Source: Clostridiales bacterium (GTDB lineage: Bacteria > Bacillota > Clostridia > Lachnospirales > Lachnospiraceae). Taken from it: a DNA stretch of 64,000 nt. Location: NCBI GenBank assembly GCA_018366495.1, contig JAGZHZ010000014.1, positions 6,122 to 70,121 on the forward strand, given 5' to 3'. Below are positions 53,982 through 63,710 of this stretch, piece by piece. Every line of letters begins with the position of its first letter. Position 1 is the stretch's first letter. The position numbers and the translations under genes were made by a program. The notes beneath the pieces are model-generated. The model was not told where the DNA came from. It was given only the letters and a program-made list of their open reading frames with translations, and searched no databases.

Positions 53982-55244
53982 TTATTCTTTTTCAGTCTCT
54001 TTCTCTTTTTTTGTTTCGGTCTCTTTTTCCGTCTCTGTCGCTGTTTCCGTTTCTGTTTCAGTTTCTTTCTCCGTCACAGTTTCCGTCTCCGTTTCAGTCT
54101 CTTTTTCTGTCGCTATTTCTGTCTCTGCTTCTGCCTCGCTTGCTTCCCCTGCTGTCGCATCAGCTGGCGTCGCCTCCGGAGTATAGACTGCTGAAATACT
54201 GTCTACAAATTCAATTTTATTTAATGTCTTCTGTTTTACTGTGATATCCGCCTCTTCTTTCCACTCTGCCACAGCATTCTCAAATGCCTCTGTCTGACGT
54301 TCGGAAACGATCTCTTCTTTCTTTGTATCTGTCGCGTCTCGGTCCAGAGTCGTTGTCAGCTGTACCACATAATATCCATTTTCTGACTCTACCAGATTTT
54401 CTGCTGCCTCGCCTTCTTTTGTGAGAGCGTCTGCCGCTGCTTTGATATCCTCGTTCAGCGTCGTATCATCTTCTCCATATGTCAGATACTCTGCCGTCAC
54501 CGTATCATCTGTGTTTTCGAGAACTTCGTCCAGATCTTTTCCTTTTTTAATTTCATCCAGAACTTTCTGTGCTTTTTCTTTTGCTTCATTCTTGGCGCTT
54601 CCTTCTGTTGCCGTATCCTCTGCATCAGAATCTGACGCGTCTGCTGCTGTCGCATCTTCCAAATCTTGTGCGCTGAAGAACGCTGTCGTGATTCCTCTCT
54701 GCGCCGCCTCCTCATCAGATACTTCTGTATCTACTGTATCATAGATTGCAGACTGCATCTTTGTATAGATCGTGCTCAGTTCCAGCATTCTGGACACAGT
54801 CTCTTTATTGGCGCTCATCGCCTCCAGAACTTCCGGTTCGTTCTCCGCCAGAAATGCATCTGCCGCTTTTTCGATTGCCTTTTTTTCCTCTTCTGTAATC
54901 GTGATATCGTATTCTTTCATATGATCTTCCAGCAGATACATATCTTTCAAAGACTCCATCGCACCCTCTCTTAAATTTTCTCCGAGTGTGCTTTTTCCGT
55001 CCATGCTCTGTTCCCAGACGTTTGTTCCAGGCTGAAGTCCTATGTAGGCTCCATAAGCCGTATAAAACTGCTCATACTGTGCCTGATTGTACCGTATCAC
55101 AAAATTAGCCAGCGCATAGGAAATCTCATCTCCATCCACCGTGGCTACCACGGAATCTTCCTTTACTCCGCATCCTGTCAGAGTGGATGCAGTCATACAT
55201 ACACATACTCCTGCTATGGCAAGTCTTTTTGTAAATTGATTCAT
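53982..55244 (-). CDS. PrsA/SurA-like lipoprotein chaperone
   Basis: A 420-residue lipoprotein. The lipobox is LTGC (Cys about 25), so it is anchored on the outside. A SurA-N-type helical chaperone domain follows (DSVVATVDGDEISYALANFV). A rotamase-like segment (about 185-310) is interrupted by an Asp/Ala-rich insert (DATAADASDSDAEDTATEG) and lacks clear catalytic residues. The C-terminal 45 residues are almost only Thr, Glu and Lys (TETETETVTEKETETE and so on). It likely helps exported proteins fold. AGGAGG precedes ATG 55244. It comes 140 bases after mfd. Confidence 0.88.
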   Translation of the reverse strand: MNQFTKRLAIAGVCVCMTASTLTGCGVKEDSVVATVDGDEISYALANFVIRYNQAQYEQFYTAYGAYIGLQPGTNVWEQSMDGKSTLGENLREGAMESLKDMYLLEDHMKEYDITITEEEKKAIEKAADAFLAENEPEVLEAMSANKETVSRMLELSTIYTKMQSAIYDTVDTEVSDEEAAQRGITTAFFSAQDLEDATAADASDSDAEDTATEGSAKNEAKEKAQKVLDEIKKGKDLDEVLENTDDTVTAEYLTYGEDDTTLNEDIKAAADALTKEGEAAENLVESENGYYVVQLTTTLDRDATDTKKEEIVSERQTEAFENAVAEWKEEADITVKQKTLNKIEFVDSISAVYTPEATPADATAGEASEAEAETEIATEKETETETETVTEKETETETETATETEKETETKKEKETEKE

Positions 55245-55384
55245 TTTTTCCTCCTAACACCGGATTTTTGATGCGGTCTTCTATTTCTGCCGTTCAACCG
55301 GTCTTGTCATCATTTATTTTCTATTATAGTCTTTTTTTTCATGGTGAGCAAGACTTTCCTTCTCTGGACACACGATTTACACAT

Positions 55385-58300
55385 TTACTGAAGTCTGGAA
55401 ATTTTTTCTACAATCTCCTCTAAAAGACGGATGAAATCCATTTTTTCTTTCCCATTTTTTCTCACGTTCTGATAGATGAAATACGGCGGTGATTCTACCA
55501 CAAATCTGATATTTCCCTTGCTCTCTTTTACAAACGCATCAATTTTCATCGCATCAATCTTCGCTCGCTCAAACATGCGGAAACGAACTGCCTCTCCCTG
55601 CTGTGAAATTTCTGTGATATAGGCGCGGTGCGCATCGGATTTCAGTTTTGCCACGTTTAACAGATTCTGGACAGATTTTGGCGGTTCCCCGAAACGATCC
55701 AGCAGTTCTTCCAGCATATCATCGTATTCTTCTTCCGACTCAATGGCGGCAATTCGCTTATATAAATCCAGTTTCTGATATTCATTTTTGATATATCGCT
55801 CCGGAATATATGCATCAATGTTGATGTCGATCGACGTCTCATATAATTCTTCCGGATCAGTCTCGCCTTTGACCTCTCTCACCGCTTCATTCAGCATTTT
55901 ACAGTAAAGATCATATCCGACAGCTTCCATATGACCGTGCTGTTCCACACCGAGCAGATTTCCTGTACCCCTGATTTCCAGATCTCTCATTGCAATCTTA
56001 AATCCTGATCCTAAATCTGAGAACTCTCGGATTGCTGACAGTCGTTTTTCTGCCACTTCTCTGAGTACTTTATTTCTCCGATACATCAAAAATGCGTATG
56101 CCGTCCTGTTCGACCGCCCCACGCGCCCGCGCAGCTGGTAGAGCTGTGATAGGCCAAGCGTATCGGCATCGTGGATAATCATCGTATTTACATTGGGGAT
56201 ATCCAGTCCCGTCTCAATGATCGTCGTGGAGACCAGCACATCAATCTCTCCGTTGATGAACTCATACATAATCTTTTCCAGTTCATGCTCTTTCATCTGC
56301 CCATGTGCAAATGCTACCTGTGCATCCGGAACAAGCTTTGCAATCGTATTTGTCATCTCAACAATCGTATTGACCCGGTTATAAACATAATAAACCTGTC
56401 CGCCTCTTCCAAGTTCTCTGTTGATCGCTTCACGCACCATCTCTTCATTATATTCCATCACATACGTCTGAATCGGCATTCGGTCAATCGGCGGTTCCTC
56501 CAGTACGCACATATCTCGGATTCCAATCAGACTCATATGAAGTGTTCTCGGAATCGGTGTGGCTGTCAAAGTTAAAACATCCACGGCTGTCTTTAGCTTT
56601 TTGATTTTTTCTTTATCCGCAACGCCAAACCGCTGTTCCTCATCAATGATTAAAAGCCCCAGATCTTTAAACTGCACATCCTTCGATAAAACACGATGAG
56701 TCCCGATCACGATGTCTACCAGTCCTTTTTTTAAATCTGTGAGCGTTTTTTTCTGTTCTGCCGGCGTCCGAAAACGGCAAAGCAGATCGACTCGAACCGG
56801 AAAGTCTTTCATTCTCTGCGCAAATGTGTTGTAATGCTGCTGTGCCAGAATCGTTGTCGGAACAAGGTATACGACTTGTTTGCTGTCCTGAACCGCCTTA
56901 AATGCAGCTCGGATTGCAATCTCTGTCTTTCCATATCCTACATCTCCGCAGATCAGGCGATCCATAATCTTTGTACTTTCCATATCTTTCTTTGTCGCCT
57001 CAATCGCAGCATACTGATCTTCCGTCTCTTCATATGGAAATAATTCTTCAAATTCCTTCTGCCACACGGTATCCTCACCATAACAGAATCCTTTGTCCTG
57101 CTGTCTTTTCGCATACAGCTCCACAAGATCCTTTGCGATATCCTGAACGGCTTTTCGCACTTTTGCCTTTGTCTTGTGCCATTCCTGCGTTCCCAGCTTG
57201 TTCAGCTTCGGAACTTTCGCCCCGGCTCCCGCATATTTTTGTATCGCATCCAGCTGTGTCGCCGGAATATACAGATTACTGCCATTGCCATATTCCAGCT
57301 TCATATAATCTTTTGTGATCTTGTCGACCTCAATCTTTTCAATTCCTCGATAGATTCCAAGCCCGTGGCTTTCATGGACGACATAATCTCCCACGTTCAG
57401 TTCCGAAAAGCTCTGAATTTTCCGCCCTTCATACGTTTTCTGCCGTTTCTTTTTTTTCTTCTCTTTTCCAAAAATATCATTTTCCGAGAGAATCGCAAAC
57501 CGGATCATAGGATACTCATATCCCTTAGCGCTGTTTCCGTATACGACTAAAATTTCTCCCGGCAGAATTTCCCGGTCTTGTTCTTCTGTATATACGCTGT
57601 TCAGTCCATTTTCACGCAGATCCTCAGCGAGACGTTTTGCCCTCGTTCTTGATCCTGAAAGTACAATCACTTGATATTTTTCTTTTTTCCAGCGCAGCAG
57701 GTCTTTGACGAGCAGCTCAAAACTGCTGTTGTATCCGCTGATAGACTTTACATTCAGATGAAAACGAGAAGAAATCAAAAAAGAACTGTGCAGCTGTTCC
57801 AGTGTACAAAGCCCCGCACAGTTTCTTCTGTTGATCTTTGCCGTGATTTCCTCCGCTCCATATAAAATCCCCGTCTGTGTCGGAAGAATATATCCTCCCT
57901 CCAGGCGGTTTGCCATGCTCTCCCGAAATTCCATCTCAACTGCCCGGCCCTGTCTCTGTACTTCCTCAGGTTCATCTAAAAAGAAAATCGTCTCTCCAGG
58001 CTCAAAGTAATCGAGAAAAGAAACCGTCTCCGGATAGAAATATGAAATACAGTTTTCCATCCCGATCGCATTTCCTCGCTCTTCCAGCTGCTCGATCAGC
58101 TCCTCCGCCATTGTTTTCAGACGATATGATTCCTGGGTTTTCTGTTCAGACCGCAGTTTTTTCTCCAGCTTTTCCTTCTCTGATCGGATTTTTGCGATTC
58201 CATCTTCCAGACATTCTTTCTCTGCAATCAGTTCAGATGCCGGATAAATCACCGTCTCCTCTAGGTTTTCAATAGATCTTTGCGATTCTGCATCAAAACT

Positions 58301-58906
58301 TCTGATAGAATCAATCTGTGTATCCCACAGCTCGATCCGCACTGGGTTTTCTTCTGTCAGCGGAAAAATGTCTAAAATTCCTCCTCTGACTGCAAACTGT
58401 CCCGATGATTCAACCTGAGAGGTCTGCTCATATCCAAGACTGCTCAGTTTTCTTCTTATATCTTCCAGATCAATCTCGCTGTCCAGCGACAGTTTCAACA
58501 CATATCTGGAAAATTCTTCCAGTGGAATTAAATGATCCATACATCCTGCCATGGTTGTAATCACCGTCAGCTCCGGCTGTTCCAGCAGCGCTTTCAAAAC
58601 GGAGATTCTCTGCTTGTCAATCAAATTTCCATGAATATCTGCACTGTAAAACATCAAATCTCTTGCCGGATAAATCATCACATTTTTGTCAAATGTACGA
58701 TAGTCTTCATATAATTCCTTTGCTTTTTTCTCACTTCCCGTCAAAATCACGCGATATCGTTTTTCCTGACCTGCCGCATAAATCAAGTGGCATTTCTGAG
58801 AATCGAGACATCCTGAAATCTCTGTCATTCCACAATTCTTTTTGAGTTGTTCCCTGATTTTCTGAAATTCATCTAACTGTTCTAACGGTTGAATAAAAGC
58901 TTTCAC
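55385..58906 (-). CDS. mfd: transcription-repair coupling factor
   Basis: A 1173-residue Mfd, which removes stalled RNA polymerase and recruits UvrA to the lesion. Domains in order: an N-terminal UvrB-like region, a CarD-like RNA polymerase interaction domain near 500 (LNVGDYVVHESHGLGIYRGI), a RecG-like translocase with Walker A GDVGYGKTEIAIRAAF (near 653) and DEEQ in LIIDEEQRFGV, then QLRGRVGRS, and the TRCF C-terminal domain. The start is GTG 58906, with GGAAGGTG inside the end of pth. The gene starts three bases after the pth stop, so the two are coupled. Confidence 0.97.
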   Translation of the reverse strand: MKAFIQPLEQLDEFQKIREQLKKNCGMTEISGCLDSQKCHLIYAAGQEKRYRVILTGSEKKAKELYEDYRTFDKNVMIYPARDLMFYSADIHGNLIDKQRISVLKALLEQPELTVITTMAGCMDHLIPLEEFSRYVLKLSLDSEIDLEDIRRKLSSLGYEQTSQVESSGQFAVRGGILDIFPLTEENPVRIELWDTQIDSIRSFDAESQRSIENLEETVIYPASELIAEKECLEDGIAKIRSEKEKLEKKLRSEQKTQESYRLKTMAEELIEQLEERGNAIGMENCISYFYPETVSFLDYFEPGETIFFLDEPEEVQRQGRAVEMEFRESMANRLEGGYILPTQTGILYGAEEITAKINRRNCAGLCTLEQLHSSFLISSRFHLNVKSISGYNSSFELLVKDLLRWKKEKYQVIVLSGSRTRAKRLAEDLRENGLNSVYTEEQDREILPGEILVVYGNSAKGYEYPMIRFAILSENDIFGKEKKKKKRQKTYEGRKIQSFSELNVGDYVVHESHGLGIYRGIEKIEVDKITKDYMKLEYGNGSNLYIPATQLDAIQKYAGAGAKVPKLNKLGTQEWHKTKAKVRKAVQDIAKDLVELYAKRQQDKGFCYGEDTVWQKEFEELFPYEETEDQYAAIEATKKDMESTKIMDRLICGDVGYGKTEIAIRAAFKAVQDSKQVVYLVPTTILAQQHYNTFAQRMKDFPVRVDLLCRFRTPAEQKKTLTDLKKGLVDIVIGTHRVLSKDVQFKDLGLLIIDEEQRFGVADKEKIKKLKTAVDVLTLTATPIPRTLHMSLIGIRDMCVLEEPPIDRMPIQTYVMEYNEEMVREAINRELGRGGQVYYVYNRVNTIVEMTNTIAKLVPDAQVAFAHGQMKEHELEKIMYEFINGEIDVLVSTTIIETGLDIPNVNTMIIHDADTLGLSQLYQLRGRVGRSNRTAYAFLMYRRNKVLREVAEKRLSAIREFSDLGSGFKIAMRDLEIRGTGNLLGVEQHGHMEAVGYDLYCKMLNEAVREVKGETDPEELYETSIDINIDAYIPERYIKNEYQKLDLYKRIAAIESEEEYDDMLEELLDRFGEPPKSVQNLLNVAKLKSDAHRAYITEISQQGEAVRFRMFERAKIDAMKIDAFVKESKGNIRFVVESPPYFIYQNVRKNGKEKMDFIRLLEEIVEKISRLQ

Positions 58907-58909
58907 AGT

Positions 58910-59479
58910 TTACACCTTCCTGTTATACTCATTCATTGCTGCGTCCATTCCCTGCGTCATCATCATGACCACCGCATCCTTCGCACGTTTCAGCGCTTCG
59001 TCGACTGCTTCTCTGTCTTCGTTTGAGAATCGTCCCAACACATGATCTGCCAGATCCCATCCTGCCGGTTTTTCTCCGACTCCAATTTTGACTCTTTTAA
59101 ATTCCTGTCCTCCCAGATGGGCGATGATGCTCTTGATTCCATTGTGACCTCCGGCGCTTCCTTTTCCCCTCAGACGGATCTGTCCCGGCTCCAGGCTGAT
59201 ATCATCGTACATCACAATCAATTCTTCTGTCTCATCAATCTTAAAATAATCGATCAGTTCTCTGACGCTTTCCCCGCTCGCATTCATATATGTCTGAGGC
59301 TTCGCCAGAATCACTTTCTGTCCTTCAATCACGCCTTTGCCATACAGCGCTTTATATTTTTTTGTGTCAACTGAAATCCCATACCGCTCGGCAAGTACGT
59401 CTACTGCGTCAAATCCTACATTGTGTCTCGTCCGTGCATACTGGCTTGTCGGATTTCCAAGTCCCACTATAATATACAT
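58910..59479 (-). CDS. pth: peptidyl-tRNA hydrolase
   Basis: A 189-residue enzyme that frees tRNA from peptidyl-tRNA lost by stalled ribosomes. Hallmarks are the start IIVGLGNPTSQYARTRHNVG with catalytic His in RHNVG, KPQTYMNASGESV, and GKGSAGGHNGIKSI. It is the normal length. pth-mfd-prsA is a conserved Firmicutes order. ATG 59479 has AGAGAGG upstream. Confidence 0.97.
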   Translation of the reverse strand: MYIIVGLGNPTSQYARTRHNVGFDAVDVLAERYGISVDTKKYKALYGKGVIEGQKVILAKPQTYMNASGESVRELIDYFKIDETEELIVMYDDISLEPGQIRLRGKGSAGGHNGIKSIIAHLGGQEFKRVKIGVGEKPAGWDLADHVLGRFSNEDREAVDEALKRAKDAVVMMMTQGMDAAMNEYNRKV

Positions 59480-59570
59480 ATTCCAACATCCTCTCTGAAA
59501 TCTTTCGTTTTTCTGTTTTGATAGTGCTTCTTTTTTTGTTCCAATTTTCTCTTTTGTATTTTTTTACTTT

Positions 59571-61190
59571 TTATTCCGTCTGCTCTTTTTCTTTTCGGTT
59601 CATTCTTTTTTCGTCCGGCAGAATCTGATGAAAATAGTCTCTCATCTCACCGACTGTCATACCTGTCGATTTTTTAAATACCTTATAAAAATAGTTGGGA
59701 TTGCTGTAACCTACGCTTTTTCCAATATCTTTTACCGTATCGTCCCCCTGACGAATCAGAAAAAGAGCGTGCCGAATCCGAATCTCTGTCAGAAGGTCGA
59801 TAAAATTCTGCTTCATCTGCTGCTTGATCAGTCTGCTCAGATAAAACGAACTGATTCCTATCTTTTCAGCGATCTCATCCAGAGAAAGATCCTTCTGATA
59901 GTTTTTTTCCATATACAGCATCGCTTCTTCCACATACATATTCTGCACTTTTTTCGCTTTTAAATGCTCCTGAAACACATTCAGACATCCTGCCGCTTTC
60001 TCGCACAATTCCTCTTTCGTCTGACAGATCTGAAGTTCCTGCATCGACTTGATACTTGAGAATGGAAGCGCTGACAATCCATAGCTTCCTTTCAGTCTGT
60101 CGTAAACAGAGAGCAGCAAATTCAAAACGGCAACTTTTGCCGCTTCCATCTGATATTGTTTTTCTTCCAGACATTTCAAAAAGCGTTCTGTCTCAGTCTG
60201 TATGTCCTCTTTTCCGCCCTGCATGATTTCTGACGTGACTGCATCTAAAAACTGCTCCATCGGAACAGGAGGATATTCTTTCAAATGAGGTTCCTCAAAA
60301 AATCCAATTCCGTCTCCTTTTGAGCGGAGCGCAAGATTACATTCCCGAAATGCCTCATACATTTTATCAAACGTCTCTTTCCATTTGCTGAATCCAAAGT
60401 AAATCTCCGCTTTTGTTTTTCTGAAAACTTCTTCTTTTAATACATCTGCGATATTTCTTGCCCAGGGCTGATAATTGTCCTTTGTCACCTTTGTTCCAGG
60501 AATCAAATACAAATAGATGATCCCCTGATATGCTTTAATCTGGTACTGGCAGAACGCATACAATTCTTTCTTTATAATTCTTTCAATCTCTGGCAGAAGA
60601 TGTTCTGAATCGCCGCCTTCTTTTTCTGACCCAAGAGACACCGCCGCAAACAGACCCCCTTGATACGGTTCCGGCAGCGTCTGAAAATAGACATGAAAAC
60701 TTTCCTCGTTCGGCTGACCTAAAATCACAGATGACATGATATCGTCCTCAACTGCTTTTTTCATTCGCTCCATCATCTGATTTGTCTCCTGAAAAATCCT
60801 GGAATGTTTTCTTTCTTCATCAATCGCTGCCAGCACACGATTCAGTGTGTCGCAGAAGCTTTGATGTTCAATCGGTTTCAGCAGATACCCGGAAGCGCCA
60901 AGAGCAAGCGCTTCCTGAATGTACGCAAAATCATTATATGCCGTGTTGATAATGATTTTCATTGAAAACGATTTTAACTTTAAAATTTTCAACGCTTCCA
61001 GCCCTGTCAGTCCCGGCATATTGATATCCACAATCGCAATATCAGGGCGATACTGTTCCACACTCTTTAAAAAATCAATGCCATTGTAGACACTTGGAAG
61101 CAATTCAATATCTGCGAAATGATTTTGAATCCGCATCTCCATTCCTCGGCATTCGATCGCTTCATCATCTGCGATGATAAGAGAATACAT
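59571..61190 (-). CDS. response regulator with AraC-type DNA-binding domain (YesN-like)
   Basis: A 539-residue response regulator. The start is ATG 61190 with a GAGGGGG site; the longer frame is not supported. The receiver domain has the acidic pair IIADDE, the phosphorylated Asp 55 in IVDINMPG and Lys in LLKPIEH. A central region of about 300 residues, unassigned, precedes the C-terminal AraC helix-turn-helix pair (LSLDEIAEKIGISSFYLSRL and KDIGKSVGYSNPNYFYKVFK). The kinase gene ends four bases before it. It probably turns on sugar-use genes. Confidence 0.93.
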   Translation of the reverse strand: MYSLIIADDEAIECRGMEMRIQNHFADIELLPSVYNGIDFLKSVEQYRPDIAIVDINMPGLTGLEALKILKLKSFSMKIIINTAYNDFAYIQEALALGASGYLLKPIEHQSFCDTLNRVLAAIDEERKHSRIFQETNQMMERMKKAVEDDIMSSVILGQPNEESFHVYFQTLPEPYQGGLFAAVSLGSEKEGGDSEHLLPEIERIIKKELYAFCQYQIKAYQGIIYLYLIPGTKVTKDNYQPWARNIADVLKEEVFRKTKAEIYFGFSKWKETFDKMYEAFRECNLALRSKGDGIGFFEEPHLKEYPPVPMEQFLDAVTSEIMQGGKEDIQTETERFLKCLEEKQYQMEAAKVAVLNLLLSVYDRLKGSYGLSALPFSSIKSMQELQICQTKEELCEKAAGCLNVFQEHLKAKKVQNMYVEEAMLYMEKNYQKDLSLDEIAEKIGISSFYLSRLIKQQMKQNFIDLLTEIRIRHALFLIRQGDDTVKDIGKSVGYSNPNYFYKVFKKSTGMTVGEMRDYFHQILPDEKRMNRKEKEQTE

Positions 61191-61194
61191 CCCT

Positions 61195-62739
61195 TTACCC
61201 CCTCTCTCTATTTCCATCGTCAAGCGTATATGGCAAAATCAGTCTGATTTCCGTCCATTCTCCCGGAATACTGAAAATCTCCATCTTTGCCTTCTGGTCA
61301 TAAAAAATCTGCAGGCGCATATAGACATTGGCAAGTCCTATTTTTTCTCTCTGAATTTTCTGACAGTGAAGCTCCTGCTGAAGCTGCTCTACCCGTTTCG
61401 GACTCATTCCAAGTCCGTTATCTCCAATCGAGATGATTCCGCATTTCTGCTCTTCATCATATACTGTCTTAATCTGAATCTTTCCATTTTCGGTATAAGA
61501 TCCCACTCCATGAGTGATCGCATTTTCCACAAGAGGCTGCAAAATCAGACATGGAATGTGCATCTGATGAAATTTTTCATCCAGCTCAAACTCAAATTCT
61601 ATGCGCTCTCCAAATCTCTGCTCCTGCAGATAAATATAATCTCCGAGCATTGTCAGCTCCCTTGCCAGCGTTACAGATCTTCCCATAAAGTCGAGGCTGT
61701 AGCGCAAAAGCTCCGCTGTCTTCCCAAGCAGAAATACGGTTGTGTCCGAATCCCCCAGATATGCCGTCTGCGCAATCATATTCAAAGTGTTAAATAAAAA
61801 GTGGGGATTGATCTGCATCTGAAGTACCTTCAGCTCGCTGCTTTTTAACAGATTGCTGATCTTTAAATTTTCCAGTTCTTTCTCATGGAGAGACACTTTT
61901 GCACTGGCATTTTCTTCAATCTCTTTGATGTAGCTGCGCATCTGTTCTATCATGGTATTGAACGCATTGACCAGAATCATAATTTCATTGTTTTCCCGGT
62001 CAAGCGCAGGAATCCGTTCAAATTCATCGATCTTGCCGTCCAGAATCATCTCCGCAGACTGCGTCAGTTTCTGAATCGGATGTACAATCTGATTTGTCAG
62101 TCTTTTTGACCGTCTGATCCCTGTCACCACCAAAAGTAAAATGGAAAACGCAAGTAAAATCGTATAGGCAAATGTTTTTTTATATAAATCTGACTGAATC
62201 TGTTTTGCATTCTCCAGCATTGTCAAATGCAGATTTTTAAAATCCGAATAGAGAATCTGAAAAATCTCTTCCATTTCAAAATAAATCTCATTTACTTCCG
62301 ATAAGAGGCTGGTATTAAACCGATCCTGATTCAGTGCGTTGAGTTGAATGGAAAGAGAGGAAAACAGGCTTTTGTAGCTTTTCATCATTTCTTTTATATC
62401 ATGAATATCTCTTGCATAGTTCGGACTGATTCTTCTGTTCTGCAATTTTTCCACAAGCTCGTCAATCTCGTCAAATTTTTTCAGAATTTCTCCTGATCCC
62501 ATTGAGCCGCTGTCCTGCCAGTACAGTCCGATATCCATATTTAATTCGTCCAGCGTCGAGTAAAACTGATTTAGACAGATACTCTGTTCAATCGTAATAT
62601 CATACTGTTTTGCTGTGGCAAAATGAAAATACAGCGTACAAAGAGTAAACAGGATTCCCAGTGACAACAATGTTAAAAAATACTTTGTCAGACGATACTT
62701 TGTCGTATGTTTTTCTGATTTTTTTAATAAGTATGCCAT
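61195..62739 (-). CDS. sensor histidine kinase, YesM/LytS type
   Basis: A 514-residue kinase with two membrane helices (about 20-43 and 187-208) and an extracellular, mostly helical sensor between them. A HAMP domain follows (LTNQIVHPIQKLTQSAEMIL), then a coiled coil, the His_kinase family H-box LQMQINPHFLFNTLN (His about 313) and an ATPase domain with PLVENAITHGVGS and ISIGDNGLGM. It overlaps the binding-protein gene by 16 bases, so the two are translationally coupled, and it is followed by the response regulator. Confidence 0.93.
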   Translation of the reverse strand: MAYLLKKSEKHTTKYRLTKYFLTLLSLGILFTLCTLYFHFATAKQYDITIEQSICLNQFYSTLDELNMDIGLYWQDSGSMGSGEILKKFDEIDELVEKLQNRRISPNYARDIHDIKEMMKSYKSLFSSLSIQLNALNQDRFNTSLLSEVNEIYFEMEEIFQILYSDFKNLHLTMLENAKQIQSDLYKKTFAYTILLAFSILLLVVTGIRRSKRLTNQIVHPIQKLTQSAEMILDGKIDEFERIPALDRENNEIMILVNAFNTMIEQMRSYIKEIEENASAKVSLHEKELENLKISNLLKSSELKVLQMQINPHFLFNTLNMIAQTAYLGDSDTTVFLLGKTAELLRYSLDFMGRSVTLARELTMLGDYIYLQEQRFGERIEFEFELDEKFHQMHIPCLILQPLVENAITHGVGSYTENGKIQIKTVYDEEQKCGIISIGDNGLGMSPKRVEQLQQELHCQKIQREKIGLANVYMRLQIFYDQKAKMEIFSIPGEWTEIRLILPYTLDDGNRERG

Positions 62740-63710
62740 ATCACATCTTTGCTCCCGTATTTATAAAGCTGATCTATGCTTTCCCGTCTCACATTCTGAA
62801 CATTTGTGTACGTTTCAGATTGTATTTGTGACTCCCCGCTTAAATATTGACGGAGATATTCTACCGCTTTTTGCCCCATCGTATAAGGGTCCTGCTGAAT
62901 TATAGAATAAATTTTTCCCTGTTTCAACATCTCAAGCGATTCATCACTCAGATCAAACGCCACCACTTTCAGATCCTCATATCCCTCTTTTTCTTCCATC
63001 AAAAACTGGCTGATGCAGATAGAAGAATAGCCTTCCGGGCAAAAAATCACATCAATATCTGGATATTCCTTCAGCATATTTACAATCTGTTCCTTTGCAA
63101 TCATATAATTTTGGTTTCCCTGAAGTACCGTCACAATCTTCATATCCGGATACTGCTCAATCACAGACTTCATGCCATTGATTCGTTCCTGCTGATTGAT
63201 GGAAGATTTTTCATTTCTTATGATCGCAACGGAACCTTTTCCTTCTGTCGCTTCCACAATATCCTGACCTGCCAGTCTCCCTGCCTCAAAATTGTCTGTT
63301 CCAATATAGCACAAACGATCACTGCCTTCAATATCGCAGTCAATCAGAATCACTGGTATGCCTGCCTCGCTTGCCATATCCAGCGCTTCCTTAAACTCTT
63401 CGGAATTTTCGATCCCCGCAGTGATAATCCCGTCGGCGTGAGAATAAATTGCACTTTTTATATATCGTATCTGTTTCTGCGGATCGGACTCTGCAAACCC
63501 GATGCACTTGACATTCATTCCATATTTTTCTGCCGCATCTAAAATTCCGGTCGCCGCAGTTCCCCAGTATCCTGTATTTGCAAACGGCGAGATGAAAGTC
63601 AGCCGCACAGAATTACTCTCCTCCTCCGGCGTCATGCCTGGATCAGGATATAGAAGGATCAAAAAAATGGTCAGAAAAATTCCGGCGATCACTGCCGCTG
63701 TCCTCTTCAT
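62724..63710 (-). CDS. membrane-tethered sugar-binding protein of the two-component system
   Basis: A 328-residue periplasmic-binding-protein fold of the LacI/RbsB type (Peripla_BP_4). Residues 5-22 (AAVIAGIFLTIFLILLYP) form an uncleaved signal anchor, with no lipobox Cys. The binding domain has FISPFANTGYWGTAATGI, DGIITAGIENSEEF, VILIDCDIEGSDRLCYIGTD and IIQQDPYTMGQKAVEYL, all usual in sugar-binding family members. It is the first gene of the sensor operon and overlaps the kinase gene, which suggests that it hands the sugar signal to the kinase instead of to a transporter. The ligand is unknown. Confidence 0.9.
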   Translation of the reverse strand: MKRTAAVIAGIFLTIFLILLYPDPGMTPEEESNSVRLTFISPFANTGYWGTAATGILDAAEKYGMNVKCIGFAESDPQKQIRYIKSAIYSHADGIITAGIENSEEFKEALDMASEAGIPVILIDCDIEGSDRLCYIGTDNFEAGRLAGQDIVEATEGKGSVAIIRNEKSSINQQERINGMKSVIEQYPDMKIVTVLQGNQNYMIAKEQIVNMLKEYPDIDVIFCPEGYSSICISQFLMEEKEGYEDLKVVAFDLSDESLEMLKQGKIYSIIQQDPYTMGQKAVEYLRQYLSGESQIQSETYTNVQNVRRESIDQLYKYGSKDVIWHTY

